Shown one piece after another: positions 9,554-18,411 of a stretch of DNA of 64,000 bases. Numbering within the stretch: the stretch's first letter is position 1; every line of letters starts with the position of its first letter. Source of the DNA: Meiothermus sp. (lineage in GTDB: Bacteria > Deinococcota > Deinococci > Deinococcales > Thermaceae); NCBI RefSeq assembly GCF_026004075.1, contig NZ_BPIK01000001.1, positions 487,501-551,500 of the forward strand, given 5' to 3'. The position numbers and the translations under genes were made by a program. The notes beneath the pieces were generated by a model. That model did not search any database. It was not told where the DNA came from and saw only the letters and a program-made list of their open reading frames with translations.

Positions 9554-10305
9554 GCTTCCGCCTCCAGGGCATGCTCTGCAGAGGTCTCAAGCAGCGACGT
9601 AAGAAACATTGGGAGCCCCACCACCGCCACCGCCAGCAACAGGAAAATATTCAATGAAAGCAGGCCACCGCTTGCGACCATGCTGTGAATTTGACTGTCA
9701 CCGGCGTTGGTAAAGCGGACAGCCAGCATGGCGGTATAGTGCATGAAGGGAATGGCCAAGCCGGTGATGGATGCGGTAACCAGCTGACGAAGCGGAATCC
9801 GATTGAAGGTCGGACTAACCAGCATCCAGACACCAAAGGTGCCTAGCATGACGGCCACCAGAACTGAGACCGCTACCAAAGGGAGGTTGAAGATGAGCTT
9901 TGCCTCCATGCGCATAGCAAACATGCCCACGTAGTGCATGGTTCCAATCCCTGCGCCAAGAAAAAAACCTGCGCCCAGTATTTGTGCCATGCCGACATTG
10001 GGCCGACTGACCATTTGAAAGGCTGCTGCGGCCCCTACGATCGCAAAAAGTACCGAGATGAGGGTAAGGAGTGGATCGTAAGCAACCACCAAATTGAGTT
10101 GGAGGGCAGTCATGGCCGTGAAATGCATGGCCCATACCCCCAGCCCAAAGGTGATGGCGCCCAGCCACAACCAGATTTTGCTGACCCCGACCTGTCTCAG
10201 GCGGTTGATGATGGCCAATGCGGCGTAGGCTGCGAAGATGGCGATAAGAAACGAGACGCCGACCAGCAGGGGATCGTGGTTCATGTCAAGGTGGGTTTGT
10301 TCCAT
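9550..10305 (-). CDS. MHYT-domain integral membrane sensor
   Basis: 251 aa, almost entirely hydrophobic, with about seven membrane helices. Three MHYT-like motifs are visible ([21 protein letters not shown]), the repeat that defines the MHYT domain. That domain is proposed to bind copper and sense O2, CO or NO. Family members usually carry a GGDEF, EAL or kinase domain; this one stops after the membrane domain. AAAGGAG is placed 6 nt before the ATG. It overlaps the next receptor gene by 4 bp and follows cheW. Inference: a stand-alone sensor feeding the receptors or the CheA complex. The sensed ligand is not deducible. Confidence 0.85.
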   Translation of the reverse strand: MEQTHLDMNHDPLLVGVSFLIAIFAAYAALAIINRLRQVGVSKIWLWLGAITFGLGVWAMHFTAMTALQLNLVVAYDPLLTLISVLFAIVGAAAAFQMVSRPNVGMAQILGAGFFLGAGIGTMHYVGMFAMRMEAKLIFNLPLVAVSVLVAVMLGTFGVWMLVSPTFNRIPLRQLVTASITGLAIPFMHYTAMLAVRFTNAGDSQIHSMVASGGLLSLNIFLLLAVAVVGLPMFLTSLLETSAEHALEAEA

Positions 10306-10332
10306 GGAGACTCCTTTAGAAAGTATTGGGTT

Positions 10333-10800
10333 TTAGGCTAGAGGGGCAGCTTGGACGGGCCCTGCTGTAGAGAGGGGGATAGACATTTGAGCGGCGAGGT
10401 ACTCAAGCAGGCGCTTTGGGTTCAGAACGCGGATATTTTGGCTGCCGTCCTCCAAGGCAGCACTAAACAAGGATTCTTGGCCGGGGGTTATCAAGGCCCC
10501 GTTCAGATTGGTGCGAAGCCCGGCTACTTCGCTAACCAGGAAGGCAAGGGGTTGACCCTCCACTTCCACCAAGGCGGCAAGTCCAGAATCTGCCGGCAGA
10601 ACCTGCAATACCTGACTCAGGTCGAACACCGGCACGATCTGTCCGTGGTTGCTCAGCAGCCCCAAAAGGAGCGGAGACGCCAAGGGAACGGGGGTGAGCT
10701 GCGTGACTTCCAGCACTTCTTTCAAGGCCCTTGGTTCTATGCCTAAAAAGATGTTACCAAGACGTAAAACCCAGATTTTGTCGATATGAATAGCGTTCAT
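10333..10800 (-). CDS. cheW: CheW-like coupling protein
   Basis: About 155 aa from the ATG at 10800. The whole protein fits the CheW fold (KIWVLRLGNIFLGIEP at the start, then QIVPVFDLSQVL and GQPLAFLVSEVAGLR). CheW links chemoreceptors to CheA in membrane-associated arrays. An in-frame GTG at 10842, 5 nt after the cheY stop, would add 14 residues. Neither start has a convincing Shine-Dalgarno; the ATG is chosen because it gives the usual short lead-in to the first beta strand. Confidence 0.85.
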   Translation of the reverse strand: MNAIHIDKIWVLRLGNIFLGIEPRALKEVLEVTQLTPVPLASPLLLGLLSNHGQIVPVFDLSQVLQVLPADSGLAALVEVEGQPLAFLVSEVAGLRTNLNGALITPGQESLFSAALEDGSQNIRVLNPKRLLEYLAAQMSIPLSTAGPVQAAPLA

Positions 10801-10846
10801 GAGCCGTGCTCTTATGGCTGCGGATAGCCCGACAAGCCGCACTCCG

Positions 10847-11203
10847 CTAGAGGATTTCCTGAACGGCTTTGCGCAAGGCTTCGGGGGTATAGGGCTTGGT
10901 TAGGTAGCCGTTGGCGCCCTGGCGCTTACCCCATTCGATATCGGTGGGCGCGCTCTTGGAACTAATGATCAGCACCGGGATGTGCTTGGTTGAATCGCTG
11001 CGCCGTAAGGAGCGAAGCACCTCGTAGCCATTGCGGCCCGGCATGACCACATCGAGCAAAACCGCATCGGGCTTTTCGGCTTCGATGTGCTGCTCTACAT
11101 TCTCACTACCCTGATACAACACAACTTGATGGTATGGAGCCAGCGACTGTTCGATGAGCTTTAGATCTGCCATGGAGTCATCTACTGCGATTAGCTTTGC
11201 CAT
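10847..11203 (-). CDS. CheY-like single-domain response regulator
   Basis: 118 aa, a complete stand-alone receiver. It has the acidic pair in AVDDS, the phospho-acceptor in AVLLDVVMPG, the conserved Ser in IISSKS and the Lys in LTKPYTPEA. It is the first gene of the operon, so it is a likely phosphate acceptor or sink for the CheA kinase encoded downstream. The frame is open for 22 more codons, but the ATG at 11203 has GGAGG 6 nt upstream. The organisation with a PilG/PilH-like regulator at the head again suggests a pilus-type system. Confidence 0.9.
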   Translation of the reverse strand: MAKLIAVDDSMADLKLIEQSLAPYHQVVLYQGSENVEQHIEAEKPDAVLLDVVMPGRNGYEVLRSLRRSDSTKHIPVLIISSKSAPTDIEWGKRQGANGYLTKPYTPEALRKAVQEIL

Positions 11204-11277
11204 ATTGACCTCCGGGCTTGCGGGCAGAGCTAGGGATGACTGCACACGAGGTATACCTACCCGCAACATGAGCTAAA

Positions 11278-11341
11278 GTTACGCGAGGCGTTACGCCGAA
11301 CCTGTGACGAATGCACAAGGCCGAGATATCCAAGCGTTACG
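11278..11341. promoter_or_regulatory. Repeated GCGTTACG motif in the divergent promoter region
   Basis: The 300-bp gap between cheY (minus) and the stress-protein gene (plus) holds an 11-bp palindrome GGCGTTACGCC (11287-11297), a neighbouring GTTACGC (11279-11285) and AGCGTTACG (11333-11341). These could be half-sites for a regulator of either gene. No clear promoter pair was recognised in this gap. Confidence 0.3.
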
Positions 11342-11506
11342 TCCAAATTTTGGGGCATGCATTTAACAAATTGACGCCCGCTGATGATCGGTGCAGGGGA
11401 CGCACAGCCCCCAGCTTGAAGTAGGCTGGGCAAGGCGCCTAGAGTTGAGGGTAGATGGTTACCGCTGCCAAACCTGGCCGGTACCCAGATTTTGAGGGGG
11501 AGACTT

Positions 11507-11923
11507 ATGTTCAAAAATATCTTGCTGGCGTTTGATGGTTCGGCCCATGCCCAAAAAGCCGCCCAGATTGCTGCCGACCTGGCCCGGCAGTACCGCGCTT
11601 GGCTGTGCTTGGTGCACACCTACGATCCTGTGCCGGACTATTTGGGGGAGCCTTTTCTACAAGAGGTTATTTCCAGACGAACCGAGGCTGCCGATCGGGT
11701 GGTAGCCCAGGCCCTGGCCCTGCTGGGTGAGCTGCCCCAGCTCGAGACCGAGATACTGGAGGGGCCCCCAGCCGAGGCTATTTTGCGAGTGGCAGAGGTT
11801 CGCAAGGTAGACCTGATTGTGATGGGTACCAGGGGTTTAGGCCAATTGCAGGGCTTGCTGCTGGGTAGCCAAAGCCAGAAAGTACTGACCCACGCTGCGT
11901 GCCCAGTGCTGCTGGTGCGATGA
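11507..11923 (+). CDS. Universal stress protein (UspA family)
   Basis: 138 aa, a single USP domain. It starts MFKNILLAFDGS and ends with the nucleotide-binding signature GTRGLGQLQGLLLGS followed by VLTHAACPVLLVR, so it is an ATP-binding type. It is a cytoplasmic protein usually induced by starvation or stress. GAGGGGGAG lies just upstream of the ATG, which is preferred over an upstream in-frame ATG. It is transcribed away from the chemosensory operon and converges with the dynamin-like gene. Confidence 0.92.
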   Translation: MFKNILLAFDGSAHAQKAAQIAADLARQYRAWLCLVHTYDPVPDYLGEPFLQEVISRRTEAADRVVAQALALLGELPQLETEILEGPPAEAILRVAEVRKVDLIVMGTRGLGQLQGLLLGSQSQKVLTHAACPVLLVR

Positions 11924-11963
11924 GTGTACGCCCTTGCCTAAAGCCGGGGCTGGGATGGTAAGG

Positions 11964-13610
11964 CTAATCCAGGCGACTGCGTAGCTCGAGGGCTGCTCGC
12001 TTCAAGCCTTCAAGCATCTGCATATCGGCTAGAGTGGCTTTACGGGTGTTTTCCAGGCGCGTGCAAGGAGTGCGGTACAGGCTATTGAAACGTTCGCGGG
12101 TGCGGTGTAGCTCTGTTTCCAGGGTTTCGCTCAAAGCCCGCTCGAGGGTGCTCCTAAGTTCGGCCAGCCGCTCACGCAGGCGGGTTTTGGCCACCTCTTT
12201 GCGGCGGGGCAGGATGGAGGTAGCCAGAATTGCCCCGAACAGCGTGGCAAAAATGCCCAGAATATCGAAAGCAATTTTTTGGGCCACCAGCAGGATAGTG
12301 AGACCCAGGCCCATCACTCCTACTTCAGCTAGTGCGGTGCCGCGCAGGCTCTCCTGAATAAAGTCGCGCAACTGAATGGCCTCGGCCTCGGCATCGAACG
12401 AACGCAGCGCCTCTTCTAAATTGCCTGCGATGGTGCGTTCTTCCGAGCCAACCTGCTCGGCTTGGCGCAGGCCAGGGGCCTCGCGCAGCAACGAGAGGGC
12501 ATCTTCCAGCAGTTCGCGGTCGCGTCTGGCTAGCCAGTTCATGGCCTCGAGCACCCGGCGCTCGATCTCCTGGTTGGCCCCTCTGACCACCTCGTCTATA
12601 AAACTCTGCTTGAGCTTACTGGATTGCATGAGTTCGAGGAACTTGGAGAACCGCACCTTCTCATCCAGCCAGCGCTCACCTCGAGCGCGTACCTCGTCGA
12701 TGGCCTGCAGCGCCAGCGCAATTTGTCCAGTAAAGTCGCGGCGTGTACGCTCTTCGTGCCGCTCGAGTAGATGATCTAGCTCGCGGCAGGTGGCGAGCTG
12801 CTTCTCGGATTCTTTGAATTTGGCTTCCAGTACAGGTATGGCCTCTTCGGTAAGCCGGGCCAGCACACCCAGCGGTGAGCCCAGCTTGAGGATAGCGGCC
12901 TGGTGGGTGAGCACCTGCCGGATATGGGCCTCGAGCTCGGGTACGTGGCTTGTGGCTATTTCGCCTTGCCGTGCTCGGCGGGCCGAGACCGCAAAAATGG
13001 GGGGAACCTGCCCCAGGGTTTGGTCAGCGCCTTTTTTGACAAACTCGAGTACCTGTTGCAACTCGGGCTCGGTGAGCAGATCCATTTTGTTGATGACGAT
13101 GACCACCTTTTTGCCCCAGGCCCGAATAAAACTTAGAAAGTTGGCCTCGGATTGCGTGAAGGGCCGGTCGGCGCTGGTGACAAACAAAATTAAGTCGGCG
13201 CGTGGAAGAAATTTTTCGGTTAAAACTTGATGGTGCTGCAAAATGGCGTTGGTGCCGGGCGTGTCTACCAACCGTACGTCCTTGAGCATGGGGTGGGGTA
13301 GCTGGATTAGCACCAGTTCGGGCGAATGCGGTTCTAGCTTGGGCTCAGGGCCATAGCCTATCAGATTGATGCGGTCGGTAGTGGGCGTGACGCCCTCTTT
13401 CAAAAAATCGCCGCCTAATAGGGCATTGAGCAACGAAGACTTTCCGCTGTTAAACTCGCCAACCACCACGAGCAGAAAAGGGCCATCGAGATCCAATAAA
13501 GCCTGCTTGAGCGGTTTGGTTTCAAGGCCCACTCGAGCCAACGCATCCAGCCCTTGGGTAAGCAGCGCACGCACATCCTGGGCTAGGGCCTGGGTCTTGG
13601 AATCCAGCAT
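11964..13610 (-). CDS. Dynamin-like GTPase
   Basis: 548 aa. The GTPase domain occupies about 45-260: P-loop GEFNSGKSS, switch I threonines (TPTTDR), G3 DTPGTN and G4 NKMD. A long helical and coiled-coil region follows, then two hydrophobic segments at about 425-465 suited to membrane insertion, and a helical tail. This is the plan of bacterial dynamin-like proteins that remodel or repair membranes. Most bacterial examples come in pairs; only one copy is visible here. The ATG at 13610 gives a normal N-terminus; 29 upstream in-frame codons were discarded because a -10 box lies among them. It converges with the stress-protein gene. Confidence 0.85.
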   Translation of the reverse strand: MLDSKTQALAQDVRALLTQGLDALARVGLETKPLKQALLDLDGPFLLVVVGEFNSGKSSLLNALLGGDFLKEGVTPTTDRINLIGYGPEPKLEPHSPELVLIQLPHPMLKDVRLVDTPGTNAILQHHQVLTEKFLPRADLILFVTSADRPFTQSEANFLSFIRAWGKKVVIVINKMDLLTEPELQQVLEFVKKGADQTLGQVPPIFAVSARRARQGEIATSHVPELEAHIRQVLTHQAAILKLGSPLGVLARLTEEAIPVLEAKFKESEKQLATCRELDHLLERHEERTRRDFTGQIALALQAIDEVRARGERWLDEKVRFSKFLELMQSSKLKQSFIDEVVRGANQEIERRVLEAMNWLARRDRELLEDALSLLREAPGLRQAEQVGSEERTIAGNLEEALRSFDAEAEAIQLRDFIQESLRGTALAEVGVMGLGLTILLVAQKIAFDILGIFATLFGAILATSILPRRKEVAKTRLRERLAELRSTLERALSETLETELHRTRERFNSLYRTPCTRLENTRKATLADMQMLEGLKRAALELRSRLD

Positions 13611-13617
13611 GTAGGGT

Positions 13618-13623
13618 ATTGTA
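13618..13623 (-). promoter_or_regulatory. -10 box for a leaderless dynamin-like mRNA
   Basis: TACAAT on the minus strand ends 7 nt before the ATG, which has no Shine-Dalgarno. That spacing places transcription start at or next to the start codon. No good -35 was found. Confidence 0.5.
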
Positions 13624-13885
13624 TCGCAGGGACATGCAGGCGCTATGCAACAGAACTGCTGCATTCGATATTCCCGCAAGTTACTTTGCCAAGACAAATT
13701 GCCTGTACTGGGGCAGCTATAGTAACTCCAAGCTGTTTATGCCTTCGCGTGGGGTTGCGACCAGCGATATTGATTAAGATAATCGAGCAAAAGTTGCGCG
13801 TACTCAATAAACGCGATGAGAAAGGGAAAAAGCTAAAAATCCGCTCCGCGTTGGATGGGTTTGAAATTCACCAACGGATTGTATT

Positions 13886-13919
13886 TTGTGTATAAAAAGC
13901 ACACAACATATTGTATAGT
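13886..13919 (+). promoter_or_regulatory. Inverted repeat and -10 box upstream of the H1-like gene
   Basis: TTGTGT (13886-13891) and ACACAA (13901-13906) form a perfect 6-bp inverted repeat with a 9-nt spacer. A -10-like TATAGT lies at 13914-13919, so the repeat covers the expected -35 region: an activator or repressor position. The arm spacing does not fit a CRP/FNR site. The rest of 13624-13885 holds no gene I can support; it is unusually A+T-rich for this window. Confidence 0.45.
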
Positions 13920-13959
13920 GAGGCTCAGTGGAGAAACAATCTAACAGCGCCACTCGTTC

Positions 13960-14051
13960 CCAGCGGACACCAGGCCTCTTTGGCGTTGTGTGGCTGGGCG
14001 AATCATCCGCTGGATAGCGCATGATTTGGAGAGTAGGGCTTAGACCTCTCC
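13960..14051 (+). other. Structured 5' leader of the H1-like gene
   Basis: CCAGCGGA (13960-13967) pairs perfectly with TCCGCTGG (14006-14013), and GGAGAG (14028-14033) pairs with CTCTCC (14046-14051). If transcription starts near 13926 the leader is about 150 nt. The CTCTCC arm is 13 nt before a strong TAAAGGAGG and could pair with it instead, so translational control is possible. Confidence 0.4.
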
Positions 14052-14076
14052 ACACTGAACTAAAGGAGGTATACAC

Positions 14077-14430
14077 ATGCCTGAACAAACCAAAAAATCT
14101 GAAACAACCAAAAAGCCTGCTACTAAAAAGGCCGCTGCCAAGCCTGCAGAGAAGAAGACCGCGACCAAAACTGCTGCGAAAGCCCCTGCTAAAGCTGAGG
14201 CTAAAACGGCTACTAAAGCCACTACCAAGCCTGCGGCGAAGAAGACCACGGCTAAAGCGGCTGCAAAACCCGCTGCTAAAGCCACGGCCAAGCCTGCTGC
14301 AAAGGCTGCTACTAAAACCACCGCTAAGAAGACCTCGGCCAAAACCGAAGCGAAGTCTACGACAAAGAGTGCCGCGAAGCCCGCGGCTAAAAAGGCGGCT
14401 GCGCCCAAGAAATCGGCTACTAAGCAATAA
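14077..14430 (+). CDS. Histone H1-like Lys/Ala-rich protein
   Basis: 117 aa made almost entirely of Lys, Ala, Thr and Pro in degenerate repeats such as KPAAKKTT and KAATKT. There is no globular domain, signal peptide or membrane helix. The composition is that of histone-H1-tail-like bacterial proteins (AlgP, HctB and related proteins in Deinococcota), which bind DNA non-specifically in the nucleoid. Shine-Dalgarno TAAAGGAGG is near perfect, suggesting high expression. Low-complexity codon repeats (GCT/AAG/ACC) make the length likely to vary between strains. The DNA-binding role is inferred from composition only. Confidence 0.8.
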   Translation: MPEQTKKSETTKKPATKKAAAKPAEKKTATKTAAKAPAKAEAKTATKATTKPAAKKTTAKAAAKPAAKATAKPAAKAATKTTAKKTSAKTEAKSTTKSAAKPAAKKAAAPKKSATKQ

Positions 14431-14444
14431 AGGGCTTTCTCTGC

Positions 14445-14476
14445 CAACCGGCCCTGTTACAGGGCTGGTTTTTTTG
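14445..14476 (+). terminator. Terminator after the H1-like gene, overlapping the carB 3' end
   Basis: AACCGGCCCTG pairs with CAGGGCTGGTT (one G-U) around a 3-nt loop and is followed by seven T residues. The hairpin includes the stop codon and last codons of the convergent carB gene. Confidence 0.85.
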
Positions 14477-17400
14477 CGCCATGCCAGGCTTGCAGCGACC
14501 TAACCGATAGACTCGAGCTACGTGCGCGAAGAATGGCTTCGAGGCTCCACCGGGCCCCCTCGAGCGTGGTGATGAAGGGCTTGCCGGTCTCCACCGCGCG
14601 GCGCAGCTCGGGGTGGGGGGTGAGGGCAATCAGCAGGTCGTAATCCCCTTCGGAGACCTCAAAACCGGCGGCCTCCCAGTCGGGCTTAAGCTCTTCGGCC
14701 CCGATGAAACGCACCCTGCCGGAAAGCGGCAGCCGCTGGCCCACCCCCAGCTCGGCCCGGTAGTAGGCCAGGTAGGGGTCGGTGTCGATGCCCATGCTCT
14801 CGCCGGTGGAGCGCATCTCGGGCCCCAGCACCGGGATCACCCCGGGGAACTTGAGCCAGGGAATCAAGACCTCTTTGACCGAGTAGAAGCCAGGGGTGGG
14901 GTCTTCGGTGAAGCCCAGCTCGTCCAGGGTTTGGCCCACCGCAATCAGGGCCGCGTACTTGGCCAGCGGGTGGCCGATGGCCTTGGAGACAAACGGCACC
15001 GTGCGCGAAGCGCGGGGGTTGGCCTCCAGGATGTAGACCACGCCATCCTTGAGGGCGTACTGCACGTTGATTAGGCCCCTGACCCCCACCGCCAGGGCCA
15101 GTTTGCGGGTGTAGGCTTTGACGGTCTCGAGCTGCTCGGGCGTGAGGGAGATGGGCGGCAGGATGGTGGCCGAGTCGCCGGAGTGCACCCCGGCCCGCTC
15201 GATGTGCTCCATGATGCCCGCTACCACCACCCGCTTGCCATCGCAAAGCGCGTCTACGTCGAGCTCGAGGGCGTTTTCCAGGTACTGATCCAGGAGAATC
15301 GAGGGCCGCTCGGCCAGCGCCGCGTAGATGCCACTCAGATACCAGCGCAGTTCTTCGGGGTTGCGCACCACCTGCATGGCCCGCCCCCCCAGCACGTAGC
15401 TGGGCCGGGCCATCAGGGGATAGCCCAGGGTCTCGGCCAGCTTGAGGGCCTCCTCGGGGTTGCGGGCTACCGCGCCCTTGGGCTGGGGGATGCCCAGCGC
15501 GGCGCAGAGCTGATTGAACTCGGCCCGGTCCTCGGCTTTGTGGATGGCTTCCCAACTCGTCCCCAGCAGCGGAACACCGGCCTCGGCCAGCTTTCTAGCC
15601 AGCTTTAGGGGGGTCTGGCCGCCCAGGGTGGCAATGGCCCCGATGGGCTGCTCGTGAGCGGCCAGGTTGAGCACATCCTCGAGGGTAAGGGGCTCGAAAT
15701 AGAGGCGGTCGGCGGTGTCGTAGTCGGTGGAGACGGTCTCGGGGTTGGAGTTGACCATGATGGTCTCGTAGCCCCGTGCCCCGGCTTCGCCGGGCCGCTC
15801 AGGCGGTATCACTGCTTCGCGCAGGGCCCAGACCGCGTGCACGGTGGCATAGTCGAACTCCACCCCCTGTCCGATGCGGATGGGGCCGCTGCCCAGAATG
15901 ACCACTTTGGGCTTGGAAGTCTGGCGCACCTCGTCTTCCAGCTCGTAGGTGCTGTAGTGGTAGGGGGTGTAGGCCTCGAACTCGGCGGCGCAGGTGTCCA
16001 CAGTTTTGTAAACCGGCTTGCAGCCCGCTGCCAGGCGCTGTTTGCGGGCCGCGGCCTCGGAAACCCCCAGCAGCTCGCCCACTCGAGCATCCGAGAGGCC
16101 CAGGCCCTTGACGTAGCGCCAGTCCTCGAGGTCTTCCAGGCGGTGCGGCTCGGTCTCGAGGTCGTGTTCGGCCTCCGCCACCTCCTTGAGCTGGGTCAGG
16201 AACCAGGGCTCAATTCTGGTCTTTTCGTACAGACGATCCACGGGCTCACCCCGCCGCAGCAATTCCAGGACTGCATAAATTCGCGTGGGGTTGGGGTAGA
16301 GCCGGGCCTCCAGCTCCTCGGTGGTAAGCCCCGAGAACTCCGAGCGCACGTCGGCCTCGAGGCTCCTGAGGGCCTTGCCAAAGGATTCCTTGAAGGTGCG
16401 GCCAATGGCCATCACCTCGCCCACGCTTTTCATCTGGGTGCCGAGCCGGTCGGAGAAGCCGCCGGGGTTGGTGTTGGGCAGGGTGCTGAACTTCTCGAAG
16501 GCGAAGCGGGGAATCTTGGTGACCACGTAATCGATGGTGGGCTCAAAGCTGGCCGGGGTCTTCTGGGTGATGTCGTTGGGGATCTCGTCCAGGGTGTAGC
16601 CTACCGCCAGCAGCGCGGCAATTTTGGCGATGGGGAAGCCGGTGGCCTTGGAGGCCAGGGCGCTGGAGCGGGAAACCCGGGGGTTCATCTCGATCACGAT
16701 CATCCGCCCGCTCTTGGGGTCAACGGCGAACTGGATATTGGAGCCCCCGGTCTCCACCCCAATCTCGCGGATGATGGCGATGGCCGCGTCGCGCATGCGC
16801 TGGTACTCCACATCCGAGAGGGTCTGGGCCGGGGCTACGGTGATGGAGTCGCCGGTATGCACGCCCATGGGATCCACGTTCTCGATGGAGGTAATGATCA
16901 CCACAGTATCGTTTTTGTCGCGCATGACCTCGAGCTCGTACTCCTTCCAGCCCACGATGCTCTCCTCCACCAGGGCAGAGTGGGTGGGGGAGAGCGAAAG
17001 CCCGCGGGTCAGGATTTCCACGAACTCGGCTTCGTTTTCCGCGATGCCCCCGCCGGTGCCCCCCAGGGTGAAGCTGGGCCGCACCACCACCGGATAGCCG
17101 GTCACCTCGCGGGCAAAGGCCAGCCCCTCTTCCAGGCTGTGTACCATCTTGCCCCTGGGCACGTCCACGCCAATCTTGAGCATGGCTTTTTGGAATTCCT
17201 CGCGGTCTTCGCCCTTCTTGATGGCGGCAGCATTGGCCCCAATTAGCTCGACACCGTACTTTTCCAGAATGCCCTGTTCGTAAAGGGCCATCGAGAGGTT
17301 GAGCGCGGTCTGGCCGCCCAGGGTGGGCAGGAGGGCGTCCGGGCGTTCGGCAGCGATAATTTTTTCTAAAAACTCCACCGTGAGGGGCTCGAGGTAGGTG

Positions 17401-17588
17401 CCCTCCGCAAGCTCAGGGTCGGTCATGATGGTGGCCGGGTTGGAATTTACCAGCACCACCTGGTAGCCCACACTGCGCAGGGCCTTGACAGCCTGGGTTC
17501 CCGAGTAATCGAATTCTGCCGCCTGGCCGATGGTGATGGGGCCGGAGCCGATAATCATAATCTTTTTCAGGTCGGTGCGAGCAGGCAT
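14457..17588 (-). CDS. carB: Carbamoyl-phosphate synthase large subunit
   Basis: 1043 aa, close to the usual length. It has two homologous ATP-grasp halves, the first beginning [20 protein letters not shown] and the second [20 protein letters not shown], each followed by a carboxyphosphate or carbamate synthesis domain. The C-terminal MGS-like allosteric domain is the last ~120 residues. With the CarA glutaminase (not in this window) it makes carbamoyl phosphate for pyrimidines and arginine. The ATG at 17588 is chosen because it is seven residues nearer the first strand than the alternative at 17609; neither has a clear ribosome-binding site. It is transcribed alone, divergently from a ferritin gene. 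Confidence 0.96.
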   Translation of the reverse strand: MPARTDLKKIMIIGSGPITIGQAAEFDYSGTQAVKALRSVGYQVVLVNSNPATIMTDPELAEGTYLEPLTVEFLEKIIAAERPDALLPTLGGQTALNLSMALYEQGILEKYGVELIGANAAAIKKGEDREEFQKAMLKIGVDVPRGKMVHSLEEGLAFAREVTGYPVVVRPSFTLGGTGGGIAENEAEFVEILTRGLSLSPTHSALVEESIVGWKEYELEVMRDKNDTVVIITSIENVDPMGVHTGDSITVAPAQTLSDVEYQRMRDAAIAIIREIGVETGGSNIQFAVDPKSGRMIVIEMNPRVSRSSALASKATGFPIAKIAALLAVGYTLDEIPNDITQKTPASFEPTIDYVVTKIPRFAFEKFSTLPNTNPGGFSDRLGTQMKSVGEVMAIGRTFKESFGKALRSLEADVRSEFSGLTTEELEARLYPNPTRIYAVLELLRRGEPVDRLYEKTRIEPWFLTQLKEVAEAEHDLETEPHRLEDLEDWRYVKGLGLSDARVGELLGVSEAAARKQRLAAGCKPVYKTVDTCAAEFEAYTPYHYSTYELEDEVRQTSKPKVVILGSGPIRIGQGVEFDYATVHAVWALREAVIPPERPGEAGARGYETIMVNSNPETVSTDYDTADRLYFEPLTLEDVLNLAAHEQPIGAIATLGGQTPLKLARKLAEAGVPLLGTSWEAIHKAEDRAEFNQLCAALGIPQPKGAVARNPEEALKLAETLGYPLMARPSYVLGGRAMQVVRNPEELRWYLSGIYAALAERPSILLDQYLENALELDVDALCDGKRVVVAGIMEHIERAGVHSGDSATILPPISLTPEQLETVKAYTRKLALAVGVRGLINVQYALKDGVVYILEANPRASRTVPFVSKAIGHPLAKYAALIAVGQTLDELGFTEDPTPGFYSVKEVLIPWLKFPGVIPVLGPEMRSTGESMGIDTDPYLAYYRAELGVGQRLPLSGRVRFIGAEELKPDWEAAGFEVSEGDYDLLIALTPHPELRRAVETGKPFITTLEGARWSLEAILRARSSSLSVRSLQAWHGAKKPAL

Positions 17589-17645
17589 ACCAAGGGGAGA
17601 GCATAGCACTTATTGGGGCCTGTGGCTACCCAGTTTTTGCATAGT

Positions 17646-17674
17646 ATTGCGTTGTTTGGGTATAAACACGCAAT
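17646..17674. promoter_or_regulatory. Palindromic element between carB and ferritin
   Basis: ATTGCGTTGTTT and AAACACGCAAT form an 11-bp inverted repeat with one bulged base and a 6-nt centre. It lies 58 bp from the carB start and 105 bp from the ferritin start, on the divergent control region. It could be an operator for either gene or an RNA hairpin. No T-run follows on either strand. Confidence 0.45.
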
Positions 17675-17779
17675 CTTCTGACATGGGGGATGGATTACTT
17701 TAGGACTCTTCAGGCGTGCTACGCTCGAAGTGTGTAGTTTGCAGTGGGACGACCGCTTCAAGAACCAAAGGAGTCGAAT

Positions 17780-18277
17780 ATGCCAAAGGCTGCACAGTCT
17801 ATGATCTCGAGCAAACTCGCCCAGAAACTCGGAGAGCAGATTGGCCACGAACTCGGTGCGCACCAGCAGTACCTGGCCATCGGCACCTACTTTGCCCAGC
17901 AAAACCTGGACAGGTGGGCCGCGCTCTTTTACCAGCAGGCTGCGGAGGAAAAAGAGCATGCTATGAAGATTGTGCGCTTTCTGACCGATGTGGGCCAGAC
18001 CGTGCACTTCCCGGCCATCCCGGCGGCTTCCACCGGTTTCAAAAGCCCGGCGGATGCGGTTGCCCAGGCCCTCAAGTGGGAACGCACCGTGACCGAGCAG
18101 TTCCAGACCATGGCCAAAATTGCCCTGGCCGAAGGTGATTATGTAGGCTTCCAGTTCTTGCAGTGGTTCTTAGAAGAGCAGGTCGAGGAAGTAAGCAGCA
18201 TGGAGAAGTACCTGGCCCTGGTTGAAAGCGGCATTAACCTCTTCCAGGCCGAGGCCTTGCTGGAGACAGAAGCCTAG
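17780..18277 (+). CDS. Ferritin (non-haem, bacterial FtnA type)
   Basis: 165 aa. It is a four-helix ferritin with the ferroxidase ligands in order: Glu in GHELGAHQQYL, the ExxH in AEEKEHAMK, and the Glu cluster in FLEEQVEEV. It would oxidise Fe(II) and store Fe(III) in a 24-mer cytoplasmic cage. AAAGGAG is 6 nt before the ATG at 17780; an earlier in-frame ATG was rejected. It is divergent from carB and followed 134 bp later by a small rhodanese gene. Confidence 0.93.
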   Translation: MPKAAQSMISSKLAQKLGEQIGHELGAHQQYLAIGTYFAQQNLDRWAALFYQQAAEEKEHAMKIVRFLTDVGQTVHFPAIPAASTGFKSPADAVAQALKWERTVTEQFQTMAKIALAEGDYVGFQFLQWFLEEQVEEVSSMEKYLALVESGINLFQAEALLETEA

Positions 18278-18411
18278 ATTGGCAGTTGGCCCCCAAATCA
18301 TTTCTCTGTACGCACGGTGCGAACTGCGTTGGGTAAATCACCGGTTCGCTCGGCGTCCAGGGGCTTTTATCCACATTTGAGGTACTGGCAGATATACTTG
18401 ATATCAAACCT

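Noticed and set aside
13686-13895. 69-residue plus-strand frame in the gap before the H1-like gene
   Set aside because: It starts at a TTG without a ribosome-binding site, and the proposed promoter of the H1-like gene falls at its end.
13886-13906. CRP/FNR-type binding site
   Set aside because: The TGTG/CACA half-sites are 11 nt apart rather than the 8 of a CRP site, so it was kept only as an unassigned inverted repeat.
15654-17246. 530-residue plus-strand open frame inside carB
   Set aside because: It is the antisense shadow of carB; its Gly/His/Val-rich sequence has no domain and no start signal.
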